5,462 nt of DNA from Acutalibacter sp. (GTDB lineage Bacteria; Bacillota; Clostridia; Oscillospirales; Acutalibacteraceae), in NCBI GenBank assembly GCA_022801475.1, contig JAAWSH010000128.1, positions 1-5,462 of the forward strand, in the 5' to 3' direction. Below, in pieces: positions 1 to 5,270 of this stretch (positions within the stretch are counted from its first letter, which is position 1; every line of letters starts with the position of its first letter). Under the pieces are notes generated by a model. That model saw only the letters and a list, made by a program, of their open reading frames with translations. It had not been told where the DNA came from and ran no database searches. A program made the translations under genes and the position numbers.

Positions 1-14
1 ATTTTTCTAAAAAT
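1..14. repeat. AT-only inverted repeat at the left edge
   Basis: ATTTTT and AAAAAT flank a 2-base centre, forming a perfect short palindrome just past the stop codon of the SprT-like gene. It has no GC-rich stem, so it is a poor intrinsic terminator by itself. The window ends here, so any longer structure is out of view. Confidence 0.35.
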
Positions 15-15
15 G

Positions 16-504
16 TCAACGGATACGTTCCAGCCGGCCGCCGCATTTGCACCGGTAGAGCCAGGGGCGCCGTACAGCCTTTGACATGCGCATCCGCTCC
101 ACACGGGTCCCGCAGCTTTTGCACACCAGAACGTACTTCACTTCTTCGTGGCGCAGGGGCTGGGCTTCTTCCTCTATGGGCACAGTGCGGGTAATGGAGC
201 ACCCCAGGGCCTCGCCGGCCTTTTGGGCGTAAGCTTTCCAGCGGAGGCCGTGGTTCCGGCAGCCGGGGCAGGTGTGCAGCAGTTCGTGGATTAGGGTCTG
301 GCGCAGCAGAGCGGGATCCTCCAGCACCCGGGCGGAGACCTCGATAAAATAGCCCTTTTCATTATATATACAGCAGCCCAGCCGGCGCTTGGCCCGGGTG
401 TTTATCCGGGGGGCGGGATCTATTTTGTTGGAAACTGGGATGCCTAGGTCCTTTAGCTCCTGGTGCAGCTGGGCCATCAGCTGGTCTAGTCCGGCTTGAT
501 TCAT
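16..504 (-). CDS. SprT-like zinc metalloprotease-fold protein with C-terminal zinc ribbon
   Basis: The 162-residue product has a SprT-like domain with the zinc-protease motif HELLH (H73, E74, H77) and a probable third zinc ligand at H85, in the sequence NHGLRWK. A C-terminal four-cysteine zinc ribbon follows, with C128-x2-C131 and C152-x-C154. This matches the layout and size of bacterial SprT-like proteins, which are related to the eukaryotic DNA-protein crosslink protease SPRTN. The bacterial substrate is not established, so a repair role is inference. No signal peptide or membrane segment is visible, so it is probably cytoplasmic. I chose the ATG at 504 because AAAAGGGGG lies 7 bases upstream. 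The frame stays open to an ATG at 588, but those extra 28 codons would include the promoter and the Shine-Dalgarno sequence. The ATG at 510 is only 1 base from the G run. The gene lies downstream of the DUF421 gene on the same strand but has its own promoter. Confidence 0.85.
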   Translation of the reverse strand: MNQAGLDQLMAQLHQELKDLGIPVSNKIDPAPRINTRAKRRLGCCIYNEKGYFIEVSARVLEDPALLRQTLIHELLHTCPGCRNHGLRWKAYAQKAGEALGCSITRTVPIEEEAQPLRHEEVKYVLVCKSCGTRVERMRMSKAVRRPWLYRCKCGGRLERIR

Positions 505-511
505 GTGCATG

Positions 512-520
512 CCCCCTTTT
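512..520 (-). promoter_or_regulatory. Shine-Dalgarno sequence fixing the SprT-like start
   Basis: AAAAGGGGG on the minus strand ends 7 bases before the ATG at 504, a normal spacing. This supports the 162-residue product over the longer open frame. Confidence 0.65.
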
Positions 521-526
521 GGAGAC

Positions 527-555
527 ATTATACTCGAAAGCAGCCACTTTGGCAA
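527..555 (-). promoter_or_regulatory. Housekeeping (sigma-A type) promoter of the SprT-like gene
   Basis: On the minus strand, TTGCCA (555-550) and a perfect TATAAT (532-527) are separated by exactly 17 bases. The -35 element differs from TTGACA at one position. Transcription would begin around 519-521, giving a very short leader that starts at the Shine-Dalgarno sequence. This is the strongest promoter-like sequence I found in the window. Confidence 0.75.
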
Positions 556-570
556 GGGAATAGAAGTGGC
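543..570. repeat. Inverted repeat spanning the -35 of the SprT-like gene promoter, possible operator
   Basis: GCCACTT (543-549) and AAGTGGC (564-570) are perfect 7-bp inverted arms around a 14-base centre that contains the TTGCCA -35 element. The arm centres are 21 bp apart, about two helical turns, as expected for a dimeric regulator. The repeat is short enough to arise by chance, and no known binding motif is recognised. Confidence 0.3.
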
Positions 571-670
571 CATAATAATGGAGGACATTGCTCGGTATAG
601 GTAGTCTGTACCTCGCAGCCTAAAAGGTTGAGGAAGTTTTTGCTTAGGTCTTTGGGGGCGTTGGGCTAGG

Positions 671-1360
671 TCACAGCTCTTTCTTTTGGCTCTTCTCCTT
701 GCGGATAATCTGCTGCTTTCCGTCTGTGCGGGCAGTCATAATAAATACATCCTCCAGCGGGGCGCCCTGGTCCTTTAGCTGCTCCCGCAGCCAGGCTGGA
801 GTGTGGCCGCAGAGCCTAAGGGAGTTTTGGGAGATTTTCCCGTCGCTGACCACTACCACCTCCAGGGCTTCGGCAGGAGCCTTTACCCCGGCCTGCTTGG
901 GGGTCAGTGGGCTGGCAGGAGACTTTTTTAGCACGCTTAGCTTGCCGTTGGTCTCTACAATGGCATAGGCCACGTCCTCCAGGGCGAAGTTTCCAGCCAG
1001 GCGCAGTTCTTCAAATAGGTCCTCGGTGCTCATGCGCAGGCGGCGCATTTGGTCTTGCAGCACCCGCCCGTTTTTAATGACTATCATGGGGCTGCCGCAC
1101 ACTGCCTGCCGGAATTTTCCGCTTTTCAGCATGAGAAGGGCCACCACGATCTCGCAGACCACCAGTACCAGCATGGGCACCAGGCCGTTCCACAGGGGTT
1201 CGTCGTGTTGCTGGATGGGCATGACCGCCAGCTCGGAGATCAGTAGGGTAACTACCAGCTCGGAAGTTTGCAGCTGGCTGATCTGCCGCTTACCCATCAG
1301 GCGGACACTGATGAGAATGGCGGCGTACATAATGATGGTCCGCAAAAGAGATGTTACCAT
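671..1360 (-). CDS. DUF421 (YetF-family) membrane protein
   Basis: The 229-residue product begins with three hydrophobic segments, at about residues 5-21, 34-49 and 57-78. Between the first two is the family-typical RLMGKRQISQL motif (20-30). A cytoplasmic portion follows with GSPMIVIKNGRV (89-100) and the LRLAGNFALEDVAYAIVE region (119-136), both characteristic of DUF421/YetF proteins. A second C-terminal part (about 165-218) ends in a lysine-rich tail. Length is normal for the family. In Bacillus, YetF-like and DUF421-DUF1657 proteins have been linked to spore inner-membrane properties, heat resistance and germination; other members are found in vegetative cells. Position back-to-back with a gerA operon supports a spore role here, but that is inference. 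The ATG at 1360 is preceded by AAGGGGGAGCT, a strong though closely spaced ribosome binding site. No convincing terminator separates it from the SprT-like gene downstream. Confidence 0.88.
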   Translation of the reverse strand: MVTSLLRTIIMYAAILISVRLMGKRQISQLQTSELVVTLLISELAVMPIQQHDEPLWNGLVPMLVLVVCEIVVALLMLKSGKFRQAVCGSPMIVIKNGRVLQDQMRRLRMSTEDLFEELRLAGNFALEDVAYAIVETNGKLSVLKKSPASPLTPKQAGVKAPAEALEVVVVSDGKISQNSLRLCGHTPAWLREQLKDQGAPLEDVFIMTARTDGKQQIIRKEKSQKKEL

Positions 1361-1393
1361 AGCTCCCCCTTATTTCCGTTTTGATGTTGTGTA

Positions 1394-1423
1394 TAGTATC
1401 TCGCAAAGGGAGGGATTTTATCC
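1394..1423 (-). promoter_or_regulatory. Forespore-type (sigma-G-like) promoter candidate for the DUF421 gene
   Basis: On the minus strand GGATA (1423-1419) and GATACTA (1400-1394) are separated by 18 bases. As I recall it, the Bacillus sigma-G consensus is GHATR, 17-18 bases, CATNHTA. The -35 mismatches at its second base, and the -10 differs only at the weakly conserved first C. The start site would lie near 1387, about 27 bases before the ATG. This is a by-eye match with no experimental support. Confidence 0.4.
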
Positions 1424-1452
1424 GCATATTTTCCCGGCCTGTGGCAAACATA
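1424..1452 (+). promoter_or_regulatory. Weak forespore-type promoter candidate for the gerA operon
   Basis: GCATA (1424-1428), a perfect sigma-F/sigma-G -35 match, is followed after 17 bases by AAACATA (1446-1452). The -10 lacks the conserved T at its third position and the weak leading C. The -35 abuts the opposing -35 of the DUF421 promoter candidate. The predicted start near 1459 leaves a leader of about 25 bases before the GTG at 1485. Confidence 0.25.
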
Positions 1453-1472
1453 GAGGATGTATCTCATGGTTT

Positions 1473-1480
1473 GGGGGGGA
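1473..1480 (+). promoter_or_regulatory. Shine-Dalgarno sequence of gerAA, within a G7 run
   Basis: GGGGGGGA ends 4 bases before the GTG at 1485, the start codon that matches the family N-terminus. The seven-G homopolymer makes both the spacing and the reading frame of an upstream ATG (1466) sensitive to single-base slippage or sequencing error. Confidence 0.5.
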
Positions 1481-1484
1481 TTCT

Positions 1485-2939
1485 GTGGAGAAAATATCGG
1501 TTAAACTTGAGGAGAACAAGCAATATCTGCAAGAGCGGTTTAAAAACGCCATGGACTTTATGATGCGGGAGCTACAGGTTTCCGGCACACCGGCGGCGCT
1601 GTTTGGACTGGACGGGCTGGTGAGCAAGCAGATCATCACCCTAAGCATTTTAAACCCCCTGATGGAGGCTGAAAACCTTTCGGGCCAGGGGGATGCGCTG
1701 TTATCCGCTATTGAGAGCAGGGTGCTGGGCTCTATGGAGCAAAAGCGGGAGAGCCAGATGGAGCAGATCCTTTTCCTGCTTATGAGCGGCTTTGCGGTAC
1801 TGTGTTTGGAGGGCTGTGGAGAGGCTCTGGTGTTTGGGGTGCAGGGCTTCGAGAGCCGGGGCCCCGACGAGCCCCAGAATGAGGTGATGCAGCGAGGGGC
1901 CAAAGACGGATTTACCGAGAGCTACCAGAACAATATCTCTCTGATCCGCAGGCGGATGAAAACCACCTCTCTAAAATTTGAACAGGCCCAGGTGGGGGAA
2001 AAGAGCCATACCCCTTTGGCCATCTGCTATCTAGAGGGAGTGGCCAGCCCAGAGATTTTGGCGGAGGTGCGCCGCCGCTTAAAGACCTTTGACCTGGACA
2101 CCGCCCTGGGGGCTGGGTATTTGGTGAGCTTTTTAAACCAGGGCGGGGTGTTCAGCGGGGTGGGCATGACCGAGCGCCCTGACGTGGTCTGCGGCAAGAT
2201 TGAAGAGGGCCGGGTGGCTATTCTAATGGAAGGTACGCCCAGCGTAATCCTGGTGCCGTTCCTGTTTGTGGAGAACTTCCAGACCCTGGACGATTACTTG
2301 TCCCGGCCCTTTTATGGCACATTCATCCGCTGGTTGAAATATGCCTCTTTCTTTTTGGGGGCCTTTCTGCCAGGGCTGTACGTGGCTATTGCCACCCACC
2401 ACCCGGAAATGCTGCCCGAGGCGCTGCTGCTGAAAATTGCCGAGAGCGAAGCAAAGACCCCCTTTCCGGTGATGGCGGAGACCTTGCTGTTGTACTTTCT
2501 CTACGAGGTGCTGAGAGAGGCAGGCCTGCGGGCGCCCCGGTCCCTTTCGGCCACGGTAAGCATTGTGGGGGGCCTAGTCTTGGGAGATACGGCGGTGTCC
2601 GCGGGGCTGGTCAGCGCCTCGTCTCTGCTGGTGGTAGCCCTTACGGCCATTGCGGGCTATGCGGTGCCCAGGCTGTACGAGCCCCTGGCCCTGCTGCGGC
2701 TGGGATTTCTGCTAGCGGGGGGATTTTTGGGGGTATGGGGTGTAATGTTGGGCCTGGTGCTTTTGGTCATGGACTTGTGCGGTACCCAAAGCTTTGGGGT
2801 TCCACTGCTGGCCCCGGCCGCGCCTTATAACAGCCGGCTAGCTTTTCGAGATGTGTTTGTTCGGGCTGGCTGGAAGCGGCTGGCCAAAGGGAAGGCCCGG
2901 GTACAGGATATGCCTGGCAGCCGGGAAACGGGAGAATAG
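1485..2939 (+). CDS. gerAA: Spore germination receptor subunit A (GerA family)
   Basis: This 484-residue protein has the normal length for the GerAA/GerBA/GerKA family, the A subunit of germinant receptors in the spore inner membrane. The N-terminal soluble part carries family signatures: FGLDGLVSK (40-48), the EPQNEVMQRGAKDGFTES block (129-146), NNISLIRRRMKT (149-160) and VGEKS (170-174). The C-terminal half has five or six hydrophobic segments (about 244-263, 284-304, 326-345, 355-397, 402-432), with PFYGTFIRWLKY (275-286) and GLVLGDTAVSAGLVSASS (363-380). A short basic cytoplasmic tail follows. Family work supports an oligomeric ion channel opened by germinants; the ligand cannot be read from this sequence. 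I chose the GTG at 1485 because the family-like N-terminus, with its KLEENKQYLQERF segment, begins there. The frame is open much further upstream, but that part is antisense to the DUF421 gene and non-homologous. A stop-to-start gap of 13 bases leads to gerAB. Confidence 0.93.
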   Translation: MEKISVKLEENKQYLQERFKNAMDFMMRELQVSGTPAALFGLDGLVSKQIITLSILNPLMEAENLSGQGDALLSAIESRVLGSMEQKRESQMEQILFLLMSGFAVLCLEGCGEALVFGVQGFESRGPDEPQNEVMQRGAKDGFTESYQNNISLIRRRMKTTSLKFEQAQVGEKSHTPLAICYLEGVASPEILAEVRRRLKTFDLDTALGAGYLVSFLNQGGVFSGVGMTERPDVVCGKIEEGRVAILMEGTPSVILVPFLFVENFQTLDDYLSRPFYGTFIRWLKYASFFLGAFLPGLYVAIATHHPEMLPEALLLKIAESEAKTPFPVMAETLLLYFLYEVLREAGLRAPRSLSATVSIVGGLVLGDTAVSAGLVSASSLLVVALTAIAGYAVPRLYEPLALLRLGFLLAGGFLGVWGVMLGLVLLVMDLCGTQSFGVPLLAPAAPYNSRLAFRDVFVRAGWKRLAKGKARVQDMPGSRETGE

Positions 2940-2952
2940 AAAGGAGAGCGCC

Positions 2953-4038
2953 ATGAAGCGGACAAATATCAGTGCGGGGCAGTTTTTTATAGCCATGTTC
3001 GTGTCAGGGTCAGTGGTCACCCTGGCCCTGAACAGCCGCTACACTGGTGGGGAAAACCTGCTGGAAAGCCTGGTCTCCTGTGTGGCGGCCATGGCCCTGG
3101 GGGTGCTTATCGCCCTGCCCATTGGCTTGGCTCTTGGGGAGAGCGGAGAGGGCGGTGTGCCAGAGCTGGCCATGAAGCGTCTGGGGCCGGTAGGCTGGGT
3201 GGTGCCTCTTTGCTATGTGGGATACTTTGTACTGGCGGGGGGCTCCACCCTGGCCCTGTTCCTGATTTTTTTAATGGATACGGTCAACCCCGGATTTTCC
3301 GCCTGGCTGGTGGGGGTAGCCCTGGTGGGGGTGGCCCTGTTTGGAGCCCTGCGGGGGCTGGAGACTGTGGGCAGAAGCGCGACCTGTGTGTTTGCGGCAG
3401 TGGTGCTGGGCTGCGGGCTGGTGTTTGGCCTGGTGGCCTGGCGCTTTGACCCAGAGAACCTGGAACCCCTTTTCTACCAGGGCCTGGGTCAGACTGTGCA
3501 CAGCGTGGGGCTGTTTTTGGCCCGGGCCTCTATTTTTGCGGATATGGCTGTACTGCTGCCCCAGGTGCGGGGGAAAAGGGCCCGGGGCTTTGCCGGGTGG
3601 ATGGCCGGCACGGTGCTGTTTGTGGGGATTACCATTTTGCTAACCGCAGGATGCCTGGGGCGCTATGCCTATACCCAAAATTTCCCGGTGTACGTGCTGG
3701 CATCTCTCACCCAAGTGCGCTCTCTACAGCGGTTGGATGCGGTATTCACCGGGGTGTGGATGATGGGCCTGGTGGTAAAGCTGGCCTGGGATCTGTATGC
3801 CTGCCGGGTGTGCTTTTGGGCTCTTTGGGGAGGAAACAAGGCCCGGAGCCGGTGGGCCCTGTGGGCCACAGCGGGGGCCGTATTGGCGCTGGCTATGCTG
3901 GGGGCGGGCCTGCGGCCCGTACAGCGGGTGCTGATGAATACCTGGCTGCTGGCCCTGTGCACAGGGGCGGTGGGGGCCGCTCCACCCCTGCTGGTATGGC
4001 TGGCGGGGTTTTTCCAGAGGAAGAAAGGGGGCAGGTAG
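2953..4038 (+). CDS. gerAB: Spore germination receptor subunit B (GerB family, APC superfamily)
   Basis: This 361-residue, very hydrophobic protein has about ten membrane segments (roughly 8-27, 40-61, 80-108, 114-132, 142-163, 184-202, 215-236, 262-283, 302-320, 328-351). That is the normal length and topology of GerAB/GerBB/GerKB subunits. These are amino-acid-transporter-like proteins thought to hold the germinant-binding pocket. Supporting motifs are ISAGQFF at the N-terminus (6-12), NFPVYVLASL (243-252) and LQRLDAVFTGVWM (258-270); the last two correspond to the conserved fPvy and QRlE..fi.iW regions of the family. The ATG at 2953 follows AAAGGAGAG with 4 bases between. The frame is open upstream, but only inside the end of gerAA. 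Many glycine and alanine residues reflect high GC. Specificity for an amino acid, bile salt or other ligand cannot be assigned. Confidence 0.92.
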   Translation: MKRTNISAGQFFIAMFVSGSVVTLALNSRYTGGENLLESLVSCVAAMALGVLIALPIGLALGESGEGGVPELAMKRLGPVGWVVPLCYVGYFVLAGGSTLALFLIFLMDTVNPGFSAWLVGVALVGVALFGALRGLETVGRSATCVFAAVVLGCGLVFGLVAWRFDPENLEPLFYQGLGQTVHSVGLFLARASIFADMAVLLPQVRGKRARGFAGWMAGTVLFVGITILLTAGCLGRYAYTQNFPVYVLASLTQVRSLQRLDAVFTGVWMMGLVVKLAWDLYACRVCFWALWGGNKARSRWALWATAGAVLALAMLGAGLRPVQRVLMNTWLLALCTGAVGAAPPLLVWLAGFFQRKKGGR

Positions 4039-5136
4039 ATGAAACTAGAAAAACCGCGCCTGAAGAAAATAATTTCTGTTCTGTTGATAGGGACCCTGCC
4101 CCTGCTGTTTTCTGGCTGCGGGTACCCGGAGCTCTACGAGCGAGTGCTTATCCATGGCATTGGCGTGGACTGGACCGGCCGGGAGTACCAGGTAACAGTG
4201 CGCTCATCGGTCTCGGCAGAGGATAAGGGAGAAGAGTTGTTTACCTGCCGGGGCTCCACGGTGTTGGAGGCCCTTTCGTCCCTGTCTTTGGAGACCGGCC
4301 GGGAGCCCTTTTACTCCCACAACTATTTGGTGGTGTTCGGTATGGATTGCGCCCGTCGGGGCTTGGATGACTGCCTGGACTTTTTTGTACGGTATTACAA
4401 CACCCGGCCGGCGGTGAAAATGTTTTTAGCGGCGGGCACAGCGGAGGAGGTACTCTCAGTACAGCAAGAGGGCAAGCTGCTGAGGATGTCTGAAATCGAG
4501 GCTTTGGGCAGCGGCGGGCAGTACAATGGCATGACAGTGGACGTGGAAATTTTGGACTTTGTCAATGGTGTAAAGGGCCAGGGGATGTCGCCTGTACTGC
4601 CTGTACTGGAGGCCACAGACAGCGGAGCCCGGGTGGCGGGTACCGCCTACTTTGAGGGTTACAAAATAAAGGGCCTGCTCACGCCAGAGCAGACCCGGGG
4701 ATTTTTGGCGGCCACTGGCCGGTTGGATAAGGGCGAGCTGGCCCTGGAGGGCCCGGCCCGGGCCACCCTGAGCCTGCGCAGCGTGAAAAGCGAGACTAAA
4801 GAGACCGCCGCCCACCCGCCTGCTTTTTCTATTACAATAGAGGCGGATGCGGACGTCAGCGCGGCAGTGGAGGCCCAGGGGAGTGAGGGGGAATTTTACG
4901 CTAATCTGGAAAAAGAGGCTGCCCAGAAGCTGGAAGGGGAGATCCGCGGAGCCCTGGACCAAGCTCTGCTGCGGGACGGATGCGATATTTTCGGTCTGGG
5001 GAGACAGATGTACCGGGAACAGCCGGAACAATGGCGGAATATTCGCCAGTGGCCGGACCCAGAACTGGCCTGTGAGGTGCGGGTAGTATTCAAAGTGCGG
5101 CGGATGGAGCAGGAAAATCTGAACGGAGTGGCGTAA
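4039..5136 (+). CDS. gerAC: Spore germination receptor subunit C, lipoprotein (GerAC family)
   Basis: The 365-residue protein starts with a basic, hydrophobic signal peptide (1-26) ending in LLFSGC, so C27 is the predicted lipid-modified residue. Phe at the -3 lipobox position is less common than Leu but tolerable. The mature N-terminus YPELYERVLIHGIGVDW (29-45) matches the family pattern for the start of GerAC, as does the LDDCLDFFVRYYNTRP segment (109-124). The C-terminal block, with LEGEIRGALDQ (298-308), CDIFGLGRQMYREQPEQW (315-332) and the final VRVVFKVRR strand (347-355), is typical of the Ger(x)C domain. Length is normal. The protein should sit on the outer face of the spore inner membrane as the C subunit. 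Its ATG directly follows the gerAB TAG with no gap, and AAAGGGGG lies 7 bases upstream inside gerAB, indicating translational coupling. Besides C27 the mature protein has cysteines at 70, 104, 112, 315 and 345. Confidence 0.93.
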   Translation: MKLEKPRLKKIISVLLIGTLPLLFSGCGYPELYERVLIHGIGVDWTGREYQVTVRSSVSAEDKGEELFTCRGSTVLEALSSLSLETGREPFYSHNYLVVFGMDCARRGLDDCLDFFVRYYNTRPAVKMFLAAGTAEEVLSVQQEGKLLRMSEIEALGSGGQYNGMTVDVEILDFVNGVKGQGMSPVLPVLEATDSGARVAGTAYFEGYKIKGLLTPEQTRGFLAATGRLDKGELALEGPARATLSLRSVKSETKETAAHPPAFSITIEADADVSAAVEAQGSEGEFYANLEKEAAQKLEGEIRGALDQALLRDGCDIFGLGRQMYREQPEQWRNIRQWPDPELACEVRVVFKVRRMEQENLNGVA

Positions 5137-5186
5137 AGAGCCATCCTGCGCGCCGTGGGAGCCTGACTCCGTGCGGAGAGTTTAGC

Positions 5187-5218
5187 GTACAGTGAGGGCC
5201 TTTGGTACAGCTGGGGCC
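5187..5218 (+). repeat. Imperfect 14-bp direct repeat before the operon terminator
   Basis: GTACAGTGAGGGCC (5187-5200) and GTACAGCTGGGGCC (5205-5218) differ at three positions with an 18-base period. The second copy forms the 5' arm of the candidate terminator. The first copy can offer GGGCC to pair with GGCCC (5215-5219) as a competing fold. It may be a small local duplication; no function is known. Confidence 0.4.
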
Positions 5219-5235
5219 CAGGGGTACTTTTTCTT
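5205..5235 (+). terminator. Candidate intrinsic terminator of the gerA operon
   Basis: The stem pairs GTAC (5205-5208) with GTAC (5224-5227) and CTGG (5211-5214) with CCAG (5218-5221). A 2x2 internal mismatch lies between them and the loop is GGC. TTTTTCTT follows at 5228-5235. It lies 68 bases after the gerAC stop, in the right orientation. The mismatch makes the hairpin moderate rather than strong. On the minus strand it has no trailing T run, so it would not serve the convergent gene. Confidence 0.55.
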
Positions 5236-5270
5236 GTAAAAGTTAACTGGGACTTGCGCATTCTTGTCAA

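Noticed and set aside
505..588. N-terminal 28-residue extension of the SprT-like frame
   Set aside because: It overlaps a near-consensus promoter and the Shine-Dalgarno sequence of the ATG at 504, so it is unlikely to be translated.
590..670. Possible terminator between the DUF421 and SprT-like genes
   Set aside because: Only weak stems such as AGGTA/TACCT are present, and none is followed by a T run on the minus strand.
1026..1484. Long upstream extension of the gerAA frame
   Set aside because: Most of it is antisense to the DUF421 gene, it shows no GerA-family pattern, and family similarity begins at the GTG at 1485.
1418..1903. 161-codon minus-strand open frame opposite the gerAA start
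   Set aside because: It has low-complexity, Ser/Pro/Arg-rich composition, no family pattern, and lies fully antisense to conserved gerAA sequence.
3597..4226. 209-codon plus-strand open frame across the gerAB-gerAC junction
   Set aside because: It is a glycine-rich frame-shifted shadow of two well-supported genes, produced by high GC.
4456..5031. 191-codon minus-strand open frame inside gerAC
   Set aside because: It is antisense to gerAC, with no recognisable domain or promoter; long antisense frames are expected at this GC content.
5248..5270. Minus-strand TTGACA at 5270-5265 as a promoter -35
   Set aside because: At 17 bases downstream the -10 position reads GTTAAC (three of six matches), and no gene follows on that strand.
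5231..5270. Direct repeat TTCTTGT(A/C)AA at 5231-5240 and 5261-5270
   Set aside because: The copies are short, AT-rich and only two in number, with no recognisable binding site; chance is likely.
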